Assembly (NCBI GenBank): GCA_037447655.1
Contig: JBBHKE010001847.1
Coordinates: 133,282 to 197,281, forward strand
Direction: 5' to 3'
Length of the DNA: 64,000 nucleotides
DNA from: Zygnema cylindricum
Lineage: Eukaryota > Streptophyta > Zygnematophyceae > Zygnematales > Zygnemataceae
Each line of letters opens with the position of its first letter. Within the stretch, counting starts at the first letter, position 1. Under the pieces are notes generated by a model. That model did not search any database, was not told where the DNA came from, and saw only the letters and a program-made list of their open reading frames with translations. A program made the translations under genes and the position numbers. Shown here piece by piece: positions 25,321 to 37,794 of the stretch.

Positions 25321-26700
25321 TTAGAAATACTCTAGAGTTTCTGATTTGTTTTTCAAAAAGTATACACGGGAGTACCGGGACCAATCATCAATATTGGTTA
25401 GCATAAATCTTTTGCCTCCGGGTGATAACACTCTCGCCGGTCCCCAAATGTCCGTGTGTACTAAATCAAAAACTTTTTCTCCTTTATATGTTACTTCTTT
25501 TGGGAATGGTAATCTCTGTGCTTTACCTTGAGCACACCCACAGCAATCACTCACATTATCATTTTCCCCAAAGCGTATCCCTTCAACTACTCCCAACTTT
25601 TTCATTTCTTTTAACTTTTCTAGATTCACATGCCCAAGTCTCTTATGCCACAACATAATATCATTGACACCAGGATAGTAAAGTTTGAGCTTTTCATTAC
25701 TTAAAGCAAGCCTGAACATCCCTTGACTACCTTTCCCAGCAGTGAAATACACATCTTCCTCAAAGCTAGCTGTAAAAACTCTTTTTCCGTTGCTAGTTTC
25801 AAATCCTTTATCATCTAATACATATGTAGAGATAAGGTTTTTGTTTAACTCCCGAATAAACAATACATCGGAGAACGTAACTATTGAGGTTTTTCCCTCC
25901 ACTATGACTTTCAGATCTACCGATCCTACATAAGTAGTGGTCACTACCCTCCCATCCCCATATTGAATCTCTACTGTAGGGATCTTTCTCAGCTTAGTAA
26001 ACAAATGCTTATCTTTGCACATGTGCATGGATGCACCTGAATCCACAATCCAGCCTCCTTCACCTTTCAGTCCACCGAATGCACATTTTTGCTTTCGTGG
26101 AATTTTGACTTCTGTCTTTGCCTCCAACTCCTCATCCAAAATAAGTTCGTCGTCCTCCTCATCGGACTCCTCCTCTAGTACCTGCGTGACAAGTGCCTTT
26201 TTCTTCCCTCGTGGCTGACCCCCGGTCTGCCCCTCCGTTATCTGAAGTTCGGTCAGTTTGGTACATTCCGCCATGTAATGCCCGGAGTTTCTTGCAGAAA
26301 TGACAAAGCCCCTTTGGTTCCCTTGTTCCGGACTCATCGAAGTGAATTTTTTGATCTTCCCCTCCATTACTTCCAAGGGGTTTCCGTGAATCTTTGTTTC
26401 TCCAACTTGCTCCGGCCGCGAAGGCTTGTCCACTCTTAACTCCCCTTCGGATTTCGATTATGTTCTCTCGGACGAGGATCATACCAACTACCGAATTCCA
26501 TATCCACTTGGAGTCCGGCAGATCCTATACTCGGATCACAATGTTCTCATACTCATCAGGTAGTTTCATGAGTAAGCAGTGAACCTTTGCCTTCTCGGTT
26601 TCTACTTTTCCGGCACACTCTAACTCCACGAACAGTATAGCCAGCTCATTGTAGAAATCAAGCATCTTCTCTCCTTTGTGAAAGTATCCATTGATCGTTT
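25321..26700 (-). pseudogene. Copia 2 gag 3' part, protease and integrase N-terminal part
   Basis: 25321-26433 shows the aspartic protease motif GGWIVDSGASMHMC, then the pre-integrase zinc finger (MLWHKRLGHVNLEKLKEM ... CCGCAQGK), then the integrase start VHTDIWGPARVLS with IDDWSRY. Upstream, the nucleocapsid knuckle is split by a frameshift around 26290. Confidence 0.88.
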
Positions 26701-27173
26701 GATCTGCTAGCTTTGTTCCTGAATAGTACCGCTACGATACATCTCTACAAGAGCATCCCACAGATCGGATGCCCTTTCCACCTGCAAATGAGGACCCGCG
26801 AGTCCTTGTGTGAGATGACGGAGGACAAAATGCTACGCCGCCATGTTGTTGTAGTCCCTCGTTTCAATGTCATTCTCCTCATTCCTCGGAATAGGAGACA
26901 TGAAAGCAGATCCGGTTGCTATAGGTGTGGTTTTCTCTTTTTCGTTCCCTTTTTCCATCACGATGCTTTCTCCGTCCTCTGACTCCTCTGATGGCGGTGG
27001 ATCTCGTTTTCTACCAAATCTGCTTCCTGCAAACCCTGGAGGGATAGCAAGACCGGATGGGCGCTTCACTCGCCCACTCACTATTCCCCAAAATATTTTC
27101 TCACATAGGGCTCCTATCATACTTTCCTAGTAGATGAACCCAGTCCCATTGAATATGGGCACCCTAGAGCGTA
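26701..27173 (-). pseudogene. Copia 2 gag N-terminal remnant
   Basis: 26833-27120 opens next to the primer site, in the same place as 20938-21321 in copia 1, and contains the similar segment GLAIPPGFAGSRFG. It is followed by stops. Confidence 0.7.
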
Positions 27174-27184
27174 GGCCCATAACT
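27174..27184 (-). other. Primer-binding site of copia 2
   Basis: AGTTATGGGCC on minus, immediately inside the 5' LTR. It is the same half initiator-tRNA-Met type as in copia 1. Confidence 0.75.
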
Positions 27185-28170
27185 TGCAACTCTGAGACCT
27201 CCATTGGTACTCAAAGCAGGCAGCTTACTAGAAGCATCTAGGATGACCTCAACCCCTTTGACTTTGTGTAAGTATAACTGACACCCTGACAGTATAAAAA
27301 CTTACCAAAGTGCACCCCTTGAAAGAGGTGACTCCCCTGAGTCTGCCAGAAAAAGAATCCTTGAATTTGCTCTCCTGAGCAATAAATTATCAATGGTCAA
27401 AGATGGCCTTTTATACAGAAGCTCTCTGGGAGAGAGGCGGCTACCTCTAATTTCCTAAGTTCTAAACCCCTTTCTAAACCCTCTACTACTGATGTACGGA
27501 GCCAATCAATTAAGTGTATAGTACATACAGGTACTGTGTCTGGAGTACTTTTTGTACGGCCATTGTACGACATGGCCAAAAAGACGGCGCCTGCCATATC
27601 CGGGTTCACCATAGTATGTCTCGGAGATGCCGTCATCCAATGTCATGCTGCCACGTGTCACCTGGTGTGGCTATGACCGCAAATCGCCAAATAGATCATT
27701 CCGCGATGCCGACTTCTTTCTCCGTCGTTGGATTGATGTCGGCCTTAATTTATAGCCGCTTAAAATACAAACAATACTTTTAAGTGAATTCTATTTAACT
27801 GTGTCTGTGTGATTGTGGTCCGTTTGTCACTAAACCAAACATCTCTATTTTGTTATCTTTAAGTAGCTATCGTACCCTATATACTTCAACACTGGTCTTA
27901 GACTACAGGTTAAGACTAACGGCTAGATTAACGGACGGTAGGTACCGGGATCAAATCCTGGGTCCGTCAATCCTTTTGGTAAGTTTACCAATGATCTGCC
28001 TTCTGACAAGAAGAAGCATAGGCAGCCATAGCTCTAGCTTCCTCTCCAGCCTTCAGTGACTACGACAAGTATGAGGGCTATAGAGAGAAGTTAGAAGAAG
28101 GCTGCCTCTGTTTTTTCCTGCTTCTATTTAACTTAATTAAATAACCTAGAAAATACCTTTAATTTCAACA
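27185..28170 (-). repeat. 5' LTR of copia 2
   Basis: 986 bp, TGCAACTCTGAGACC to TTTCAACA on plus. It is directly followed by the second ACGGT target copy and the resumed LTR of copia 1. Confidence 0.92.
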
Positions 28171-28831
28171 ACGGTCTGTGTACGACGCGGCCATTGAGTT
28201 CGACCATTGAGTGGACGCCTTTCTCCCCTTAACTCGCCCTCATGTTCTCCGCGATTCATGCTACCCAATGTTATCTTGCCACGTGGCTCCATGTCATATC
28301 ACGCCCGAAAACCGCCAAAGCAACCATTCCGTGATCTCGGCGATGATGCATGCCGTCGGATCCAAATAGGCTTTGAATGCTAGTCGTTGAAAATCAATGC
28401 CTGGTAATATTTTTTCGTGCGGTTTCACTTTCGCACTATATTTCATTTTGTATTTATGTTATTTTTCCGTAATTTCGTTAATCGGATTAGTGAATGCTGA
28501 CACATTTAAATACTAATCATACCCCATGTACTCTTACAGACTTCAACGACAGACTTGCTAAGGCTGACGGCTATGCCTCGCTCTGCGGGTCGGAGGTTCG
28601 AGACATGCCAGACTCAACCTTTTTGTTAGAAGGGACTTATGTCACTTCTTCTGACCTGCTTTAAGAGCCAAGGCTACCATGGCTCCACCACCCTCTCTTT
28701 CGTTCAGTGACTACAACAAGTAGAGGGCATACAGGGAAAAGGTGGGTGCAGATTGCCTACGCTTTTTCTTTTCTATTTTCAATTAAGGTATTCAAACCTA
28801 GAAAACACTTAATCAAACTAATAATTCAACA
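28171..28831 (-). repeat. 5' LTR of copia 1, second part
   Basis: It continues the LTR broken at 21783: matches 16465-17112 (GTCTGTGTAC..GCGGCCATT, ...AATAATTCAACA). TTATT follows, equal to the 5 bases before 16104. Confidence 0.9.
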
Positions 28832-29068
28832 TTATTTGTCGTCTTTCTCAAAACTTAACGTCGTACTGCTAAAGTTGCAACCGTACGAAAAAATTGCAAA
28901 AATGTAGAGTACAACTTACGCCATAATCCAACTTAAAATTTACCTCAAGTGAACTTATGTTTTTCGACCCAGGACCATGTTGAAATTTATAGATTTTTAT
29001 AGTATTTTCTAGGTTTAAATATGTTTTTATAAAAGGTAAAAGGACGGACAGCCTGCCTCCACCTCCGC

Positions 29069-29104
29069 TCTCTAGCTTCCATACTTGTTGTAGTCACTGA
29101 AGGT
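29069..29104 (+). repeat. Short fragment of copia LTR, inverted
   Basis: CTCTCTAGCTTCCATACTTG and TAGTCACTGAAGG are the complement of LTR sequence near 22650-22690. It is a small relic outside the nested pair. Confidence 0.6.
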
Positions 29105-29939
29105 CACAAATAGAAAAACCAATTCGCATGTGTCAATTTTTTGCAAAAGTTTTAGGTGATTTAAGATGAAAGGAAAAAATACATGGTTGATATTTTTTGT
29201 CTGCTTGCATATTTTAAATATTGTTTTTTTGCAGGGGTCAAGGCATTAATGTCATGTGACGGAAAGGTGAAAAATCAGTGAAATCACCAATGCGGCTCAC
29301 GCCTCTCCCACCTTGCTCACCTTGACTCTTTTTCAATGTGAACTTCACTAATTTGTGGCACCAGTGGAGGTAGGCGCAGTGTTGAGGGCAATTGCACGTG
29401 AGCTAACCAAGTCACGCTGGAAAAAAATCAACAAACGTGCCTAAAAGTAAAATGTATATGTTTTCTATTTTGTATGGTCTTGGATAATTTTATGTCTATT
29501 TGTGGCGATTGGACGGGAGAGGCAAATGCAAAAGCGTATTTTTCAACCATAAGCAAAACAAGCAATGAGGCTCTACGTCTACCATGTCACACCAACACAT
29601 GCGGCGTACCAAAACGTTCCAAAAAATAGGATCTTTTTTGCGACGTAACAAAAAAGTTTTAGAATATCGGGTGCTTCAAAGGATGTTCTAGACATTGATA
29701 GCCGTCAGAGGCATTGCCGACATATACAATTCTCACATCCTCAAGTAACAATCTTGTTCAAGCATATGGATGTTTCTAAACCGTGTACGGAGAATAATCG
29801 CCACAATACAGAGTATGTACGCTAAGTTTTAAATACATGGGGTCGCACACTTGTGTCATGTGTCCATGTAACCCGAATTTTGGAATGAAGCTTTAGATTT
29901 TAGCGATTTTTTTATTTGTATTACGTTTCAGAGTGTTCG

Positions 29940-32720
29940 TATGTCCAAAAAAAAAATCGTAACTTCATCCTTCGTTACTTCAAATATTAACAATTGGTAT
30001 ACATCTGAAAAACGTGCGATTGTTGTAAACGTCTACAAAACTTGCGACAGTTGTAAACACCAAAAAAAAATAGGGATACTTGTAAACATCGACAAAATAC
30101 GTAATTGTACATAAGGTTTTGTGACATTGGGAATTCATGCTCACTCGTGACGTCGTTTGTACCAAAAAAATCCGCCATGGTTTCATAACAAATTTGTTCA
30201 TCTTTTATCATTGTATATGCCATCAAACTACGACGAAAGGTATTAATAAAAAAAAAAATGCTTTTTCGTTTGGGACCATCGTTGTCGTATGTCATTAAAA
30301 AAGAAGGAGAGTGTCCTATGTCATAAAAAAAAAGCAGAAGAGTGAAAGAGAGGTGGAAAGACAATGACGACACATACTTTTGCAAAGGCCAAATGATGAA
30401 TGTCTAGGTCCGCGACCCCTACAATTTTTTTCGTACATGCTTGTCATTTTGCTACGTATAAGGCATGTCAAGTAGGAAAAAAAATAACGCGTATAAAATC
30501 GACTCGTGGGTCTATTTCAGTAGAATTTTGAAAAATAAGTTGGTGTGATATGGCATTGGGTGGAAGAGAGAATAACGCCGAATTAGAGTAAATTATAAGT
30601 TTGAAGTGGACGCGAAATGCAATTTGGTTCTCACACGTTTTTCGTACAACCTACGATTTTATAGTTGTATGTCCCATATTACGGGAAAACAACATGCAAG
30701 AACCCTTACTTTAACACACATAAATACAGCCTTAAGAAGAGAATCTTACGTTTCTTTTTGAAGGGTTTCCTTCGCGTAAAATGGACGCACATACGTGGAG
30801 GCAATTTGTGTTTGACTTTTTGGTTTGTTCTCTTTGCCTTAGGGGGTGTACCCATGTTGTTGAAACTTTGGCGTAGGGGGTATGCCCATGTAATCGGTAC
30901 TTTGTGGAGATATTTAACTTTATATCTTAGTGAACATTATACATATTAATTTGGAGAGCATTCCAATGTGCGAAAATGAATCGTTACTTTGAAATATTAG
31001 ACGTGGGTACAAATGTGACGATTATAGGTAATTACTAACACTTGAAAATTGGAGCCGTACAAAAATAGCGACGGTGTAGACGCTTAGTTTTTTGTGACGT
31101 TGTGACGTTATGCTCACTTATGACAACGTCGACTTCATATGTTCATTTTTTTCATGGTTTCACGACTTTGTTTTCTCGTCATTTCTCATTAAACTTGTCA
31201 TGAAATTACGCCCAAAGGTAGTTAAAAAAAACAGTTTGTATAACCCTTTCATTTCGTATCAGTGTTGTCGTGTTCCTTTCTAAGACATGTGAGATTGGAG
31301 CATTAGTGTGAGAAAAACAGGGAGAGGCGACGATGGTGCAAACTTTTACAGATAATCCATGAATCAAAGTGGAGGTTCAAAACCCCTGCAAATTTTGTTT
31401 GTCGTACATGCGCATTAGAGGCAACGTAAAAGACAACGAGTACTTTCCCCCGTGCTAAAAATTATCATTCATGTGGCCCGTGCATGGACCTAATTATTTG
31501 TTGTTTAAATGATAACTAATAGGTGTGATTTTGAATCAATTTTTCATATGAGTTACAATCATATGCTCGTGGTTAGGAAAGAGGAAGATGCCAAATTGAA
31601 TAAAAAAAACGGAAAACGTGGAGTACACTATATGTATCAAGATGCCGTTTATAATATTGTGGTTTTTCGTTGCATGTTGGACTTTAGAGGAAAAATATAG
31701 AAAAAACCTGATATTGTATAGGATGGGTACACCCATTCATAGACTGTTCTTATGGAACTAATACTTTAAAGTGCTACCTTGTATTTTAGTGAATATCATG
31801 CGTAATACTTTACAAATGGTTCGAATGTGCAAAAATGAAATCGTTACTTTCAAATGTCACAATTATAAACGTCGATACATATCGTGATATTTGCAAACGA
31901 CTACAAAACTTAAGAAAATTGGTGGCGTTTACAAAAATAGCGAAGTTTGTATGCATTTAGTTTTTTGTGATATTGTATATATGTCGGGTTTTGTGGCATT
32001 GTGGCGTCGTGTTTAATTGTGACAACTTCGACGTCATTGAAATTTTTGGCCATTGATTCCCGATTTTGTTTTTTTGCCTTTTCTCGCTAAACCTGCCAGT
32101 AAAACACGTCTAACCGTTGTCAAAATACTTATATTTCGAAGATATTTTATTCCATATATGTATGGTCGTGTTTCAATCTAACAAATGTGAGATAATAACG
32201 GGAGTGTGCGAAGAGAGGGCGATGACATAAAATGTTACAAATGACATATAGAATAAATTGGAGGTACTAAACCCCCACAAAATATTTTTTTAACATGCGT
32301 TGACAAACTCAAAAAAAATAATCTCGTTCGTGCAAAAAAATCCACATTTATCTGGCATGTGCGTGAATGTTTATTATTCGTTGCTGAAACAATACTTTTA
32401 TTTACATGAATTGTCGAGGTGAAATTGATGAAAATTTTGAGATGAGTTTGAATGACGTGCCTGTGGGTCAAAAAGTGGAAGACGCTGAAATAAAATACAT
32501 TTAAAGTTTTAGAGGACGCCAACTTTATTGTGGTTTTTATAAAATTATTGTACAACAAAAGATTTTCCCGTTGCATATTGAATTTAATTGGAGAACGGCC
32601 AGGAAAGACCGATCCTTTGACACTTGGGTACACTTTACTAGTCGCCTTTGGGTTTTGTAGTACTTAAATGTTTTTTTTTTATTTACTTGTGTTTTTACCT
32701 CGATGTGGTTTGCGGTCGCA
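29940..32720. repeat. Diverged tandem array of about 0.9-1 kb units (three copies)
   Basis: Copies at about 29940-30965, 30966-31821 and 31822-32720 share landmarks in the same order: AAATCGTTACTTYAAAT, GTAAACGTCTACAAAACTT, a TTTTGTGACRTTG...TGCTCACT block, CGTACATGC, GGGTGTACCCAT-like blocks, and TATTTTAGTGAATAT before the next unit. Identity is low, so the array is old. No coding frame is conserved between units. Confidence 0.65.
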
Positions 32721-32765
32721 CATTTTGTAATAAAGTTTCATACTTCTTTAGTAGGATATAAAAGG

Positions 32766-33223
32766 TAGTGTTATGTGTTGGCAAGGTTTTGGCGATAACC
32801 GATATGTACCTTTTCTTGGCTTGCCGATAATCCATATATTGGCACGATATATCGAAACTGGTGTTATCGTCGATAAAAAACCGATATTATCGGTTTTTTA
32901 TCGCGGTAACACTAGTACCGATAATTGTACGGTTCTTACGGTAGAATTGTACGGTTTATTCCGTCCTACTGAACCGTCGTTATTCCGCTACACATAGTAC
33001 GAAACAGATTGCTACACGTGACACGCCACACTATATATAGTGAAAAATATAATACAGTATGTTATGAAGTACTATTAAATATTTCACTATATTTTTTCTA
33101 CTTATCACCGATAATAAATTTGCTGGTCTCGGAGCGATACATAGGGATCCCTGACCGTTCGATATCCAATAACTATCAGTATTGGTGTTATTGCGATAAA
33201 TTTATTGCCGATACACAAAACTA
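32766..33223. mobile_element. hAT-like MITE (TATCGG family, copy 3)
   Basis: 458 bp; ends TAGTGTTATGTGTTGGCAA and the complement of TTGCCGATACACAAAACTA. Flanks ATAAAAGG (32758-32765) and ATAAAAGA (33224-33231) agree at 7 of 8 bases. The inside has CCGATATTATCGG palindromes as in the copy at 959. No transposase. Confidence 0.78.
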
Positions 33224-33239
33224 ATAAAAGAAATAAATG

Positions 33240-35580
33240 GTACGAATGAAGCTTGCAGAAACACTAAGAAAAACCATAAAGGTACAAAAAGGGTAAAAGA
33301 AAGGAAAAATAAGCACTTAAACACTACAAAATCCAAGGAGCGCGGCAAAGAAAAATCGGTTCGATAAGCAACGCTGCGCCGCCCATCGCTGTGAGGGTGA
33401 ATTATTAGCGCTACCACTTTACGAGCATTCACAGTACTAAATTATGTTTACAAGCGTAGTTTCGGGTTAATAAAACAATACCTGGAATTAGAGGGATTAA
33501 TTTTTATACCAGTGGACGGTGTACGGTACGGTACTGTAGTGTTTTGTTATTTTTTTTAACGTGCAGTAGATCCAGTCGGCCATTAAATAACTAAATATAT
33601 TTCATAGTTGTGCCGTACCAGAATATTTGTTGCCGAACGTACAGCTGTTGCAAACTTGCGGTGACCGAATTTTAGTTTTTGGACTGAAGCGCATGGAAAA
33701 CATATCGAGTCCTACGAAGTAATTTATAGCAGCAATTACCGTACATCTTTTTGACTGATTAGGTACGACATAGTGTCGTCCCATGCACGGTAATTGTACA
33801 GATAGCGGCGATTTTTCTGGGCTCGTGTTCGTCATGACTCCGCCAATAATTGGAATACCAGCACAGAATCCAAATCAGCAGACCGAAGAATCCAATATCG
33901 GTACGGAGCTACTGAGTTTTTAACACCTATCCTAGTATCCTGACTCGTCGTTTTTTAGAGCAACTTGAAGCTTCCAGCGCGGCGTTTTCTCGACGTGGGC
34001 TTTTGTCGCGACCTTTCACTTCTGGAACAGCTAGACGTGGGTTTTGGCCCTGGTTCCGTGACGGCCGACTTACGTCAAGACAAGCTTCAATGCCGCCGAA
34101 CCATAACCGTCATGACGGTCATCCGCCGCCGGTCGTTTCGATCGCCTCGCACTTTCAAGTTTCAAACGCCGTCCTTTCGTCTTGACGTCGTTTGTCGCTA
34201 CAATACACAAATTTAAAATTTTAGTCGCATCGTGGATTCCATCGATCGCACGCCGTCAACGTTTTGTAGTTCCCGCCGACAATATTTTTTTTACGTGAAC
34301 GGGAGTCCTGTCGATCCCTATAGAACACAGCTGTCTTAACCAATGAATAATCGTGGATGTAAAATTTGACGGGACCGGACGGACCGAGACGTCACATGGA
34401 ACGGCAAAGGAAAGGGGATGGACGGAGAGAAGTACCGGTCACGAGGAGTTTCTGACGTTTGTTTGCCGGCGAAGTCGACTATTCTCGAGCAGTGAAATGG
34501 ATGGGTGTCGCCGTCGATTTCGGTTACAGCGGTTTTTGGACGGACGAAAGAGGAAACACCTCGAGAAGCGAGGCCGGCTTGCTGGTGATAGCCGATTCTT
34601 TCCACCCGTCTGTCCGACTGTCAAGTTTAAGCAACTTTTACCCTAATTCTCGCGGTTTCTCGCGCGGTTTTGCAGTACGGTTTCGTCGTACGCTTTCACA
34701 ATTCACGCGTGTCAGGAGCTCTACTTTATCGCTCAGCTGATCGAACCGGAAATACAGTCAAACTTTGGCTCGCTTCAATCGCGCCAAAAGCAGTCGCTCT
34801 CATTGGTTGCTCAACAAACTGCGTTTTCAAACCCACTTCCAACTCACCATAATATTTCTGACGGTTTCGATTCTGTCGCGATCTACTGAATAGAAACGGT
34901 AGAACCACTCTGGTGGCATACATGTACGGCTGAGCTTCCACCGCCGTTACGGGCAGCTCTGGCTACATGCCATGTTCACATGCATGCCGATCAGGTATGT
35001 CACCATGACGTCATTCAAACCGGTCTGCCTCATGGATTACGTGAGCCATTACTGCAAGGCCCATGTGCAAAAATCTAAACAAGACTCTGTACTGGAATAA
35101 TGGGTGGTCGACACTATTTGCAAGAGACCATCTTAGCGGTCGATTTCAACACACGTGTAAAACCGAAATCCGGCTAGGGTACAAATGTAGACCGCATGTA
35201 TGGGATACATGGCCATCTGTGGATCGCACCTGATCCTGGCATTCATTCGCCACAGGCTGGTCATGATCCTCCGTTTGGCACATCCGCATCCAGACAAAAC
35301 ATCACTAATGATGCCATCATAACCATGTGTAGAAACATTTAATAATGTTGAACAAAATTACCGTTAGCAGTTAGCACCATCACCCGGTATATGCTCTCGC
35401 CTCAGAATTCACACTTCTGTTACATGGTGACGACCATGGATACCCCCATGCCAAACCACATTCTCTGACATACGCCGACTCACAACCTGGACAAGTCAAT
35501 ACTATTTCAAAATACGCATGCAAAAAATCAGCATAAATCTGAATAAAGCGCTCCAGAAAAATGTCTTAATCCACACTATA
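33240..35580. other. Intergenic, locally GC-rich, no gene recognised
   Basis: 33950-35000 is richer in G+C than its surroundings and has frames on both strands, none with a recognisable domain or consistent splice model. It could be a decayed element. No TIR or LTR pair was found by eye. Confidence 0.35.
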
Positions 35581-35663
35581 TAAAATTAAGCAGTCCTGCG
35601 GTGGCGTTACCGTTCATTCAAAAATCGCGCGGCACGAAACTGCGCGATGTCAGCATCCTGCTG

Positions 35664-35855
35664 TTTCCGCGTGATTTCAAAGTGGGCTTTCCGATGCCGT
35701 CCGTGTCATTCATCGTCCGCAGTCGATTCACGCCACGTGTAATTTTTGCTTCAGCGGCTTGGCATTTCCGCGTTTTTTCGCAGTGGGCTCTCCGATGCCG
35801 TCTGTGTCACCCACCAAATGCAGCCGATTTCCGCCACGTGTCAATCTTTTTCAGC
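35664..35855. repeat. Tandem duplication, unit about 101 bp
   Basis: TTTCCGCG..., GGGCTYTCCGATGCCGTC, GTGTCA and CCGCCACGTGT recur at 35664 and 35765 with substitutions. A TATATAAA lies about 90 bp upstream near 35577. The frames across it have no known domain. Confidence 0.65.
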
Positions 35856-35959
35856 CGCCGCTGGCTGCTGTCGCCCTTGCTGGCCGTCACACTCTGTTGC
35901 TGCTGCAGCAATATTGCTGCCAGCCCTTATTTTTAGTGCGGAAAACTGTTTCGCACGTT

Positions 35960-37530
35960 AAATCTCCCAAGATATCACAAACAATTACAAAAATTACATA
36001 ATTATGTGTCAGCAGCATGTAGGCTACTGCATACATGGCCAGTCTTTATCATGTACAAAGAAAATAAGGAAAAGACACAGGAAAAAAAGTATAGGAAAAG
36101 AGGATAGGAAAGGAAGAAAGTACAAAGTCTCCATGGATTTATGGTGTCCTGCAGGAAACGGTGGATCTTAGTTTACTTTAAATTCATCTTTATTTTGTTT
36201 AACAATATTTTTAGTATGTGTTGAAAGAGAGAGAGAGGGAGAGGAAGAGAGGGAGAGAGAGAGAAAGAGAGAGAGAGAGAGAAAGAGGAAAGAGTTTGCA
36301 GCAAGAAGAGATAAAACTGTTGGTTAGGGTTTAGAGTGGAGAGTAGTTTCATATTTCAGTCGGTATATTGTAGAAGAGGAGGTTAAAGGGAGAGAGGGAG
36401 AGAGAGAGAAGAAATTGTCTAGTTTTTATTGTAAAAAAGAAAAATTATGCTATATTGCACGTAGAAAACTAAAGTTAATCCATCTCCTGACAGGGAAGGC
36501 ATATATTTTTTGACTTTGTAATCATTATTGTAAGATAAAGTTTTGAAAAGGATTAACTATAGCTTTTTACCTTAGTCAGGTTTAAACTTTCTATTGTTAA
36601 AATTTCGGCTTCAACGCTCACAAAAGGTATTATTTCTAACCAGAAGTAAAATATACACTATAAATACGTAATTACATGAAATATATGTTCATATATAAAT
36701 GTAAAAATATAGAAACATTTAAAATTACAGAAATATCGAACACAAAGTTGTGAAAATTGACTCTATCCGTACATCTGCTGAACTTTACTCTCCCTCTCTC
36801 TCTCTCTCTCTCCCTCACTCTCCACACTTCTTTTATCATTATACTGATCTTTTTATTGCTTTTTTTTGTTTTTTTAGCCTCCTTCATCCAGTCATTGTCC
36901 GAAGTAAGGAAATGAAGACTATTGGTTTTTTTTTTTAGCTATTTCTTACCTCTAAAATCTAGAATATTTTTTTTCACACTTTTTAGCTAATCTTTTTCTT
37001 TTTTCTTTTCATTTTTCATTTTCCAACTCAATTTAACGGTGAAATAAGAACATAAACTGTCTGCTTTTTTTTTGTTTTTTTTCCCTCACAAGTTGTCTGT
37101 TTTTTGTCTTTTTCCATCACTGTTTCTGTTTGTATTTTTCAGAACTTTTTCTATACTTTTCCGTACTATTCTGGACTATTTGATTTTTTCTAACCAACAG
37201 TATCTGAAATCTAGTTACATAGAGCTGAAAATCAGCTTTATTTTCAGTTTCCAGTTTCTTCTTATCTTATTATTGTTATTATTCTTTTTGTTTTTTTATT
37301 TTTATTTTCCTATTAAGCAGAATTGAATTGCGGCGATTATTTTCTTGTGGATTATTTTTGTATATAGAAACCTCTTTTTTTCCCTTCTGGCTATTTATTT
37401 TTTTGTTTCTTTTTGTAAGATATGAAGTTTGTGAGAGGGAGAGAGGGGGAGGGTAGGGGGAAAGAGATGGAGGGGGGGGGAGGGAAGGGGAGAGGGGGTT
37501 TTTTCACCTTTTTTTTATCAAATAGTTTTT

Positions 37531-37605
<75 letters not shown>

Positions 37606-37790
37606 CTCTCTCTCCCCCCCTCTATTAGTTAATGTGTTTCCTCCAAATGTGTACGTTTCCTTCCTGATGCTTATTAAACCGCTTTTTAACATTCCCTCCC
37701 TTTGTTTTTTTCAAAAAGATTGGAAAAGATCTCATTTTCTTCACCACTTTCCAATAAACCTTGTTTTCCTCCTCTTTTCCTACAGATTTG
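35960..37790. other. Upstream region of the MYB gene with GA and CT repeats
   Basis: 36221-36295 is GA-rich, 36790-36820 CT-rich, 37411-37497 GGGGA-rich, and 37535-37602 is an uninterrupted (CT)34-type run. CT runs of this kind are common in plant 5' leaders, so part may be 5' UTR. The ATG of the MYB gene follows TTTGAAAG at 37795. Confidence 0.6.
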
Positions 37791-37794
37791 AAAG

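Larger units (their letters stand above)
21784..28170 (-). mobile_element. Ty1-copia LTR retrotransposon 2, nested in the 5' LTR of copia 1
   Basis: A 6387-bp minus-strand element with 5-bp target duplication ACGGT (21779-21783 and 28171-28175). Both LTRs are 986 bp (21784-22769, 27185-28170). The primer site AGTTATGGGCC is at 27174-27184 and the polypurine tract at 22770-22782. The internal order is gag, protease, integrase, RT, RNase H. Frames are interrupted several times. It is a relative of copia 1, with similar proteins and related LTR blocks. Confidence 0.95.
16104..28831 (-). mobile_element. Ty1-copia LTR retrotransposon 1 (host of a nested copia)
   Basis: A minus-strand element flanked by TTATT on both sides (16099-16103, 28832-28836). 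Its 3' LTR is 16104-17112. Its 5' LTR is split: 21440-21783, then 28171-28831. The polypurine tract lies next to 17112 and the primer-binding site at 21428-21439. The internal order gag, protease, integrase, RT, RNase H is that of Ty1-copia. Coding is broken by several stops and frame changes, so it is not autonomous. The LTRs differ by indels (an extra block near 16147-16170 in the left copy), so it is older than the nested element. Confidence 0.93.

Noticed and set aside
18495-26218. Plus-strand frames inside the copia elements
   Set aside because: They are antisense to gag-pol remnants that carry clear protein motifs on minus.
33965-34950. GC-rich block with frames on both strands as a possible intronless gene
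   Set aside because: Frames are short, overlap on both strands, and show no recognisable motif.
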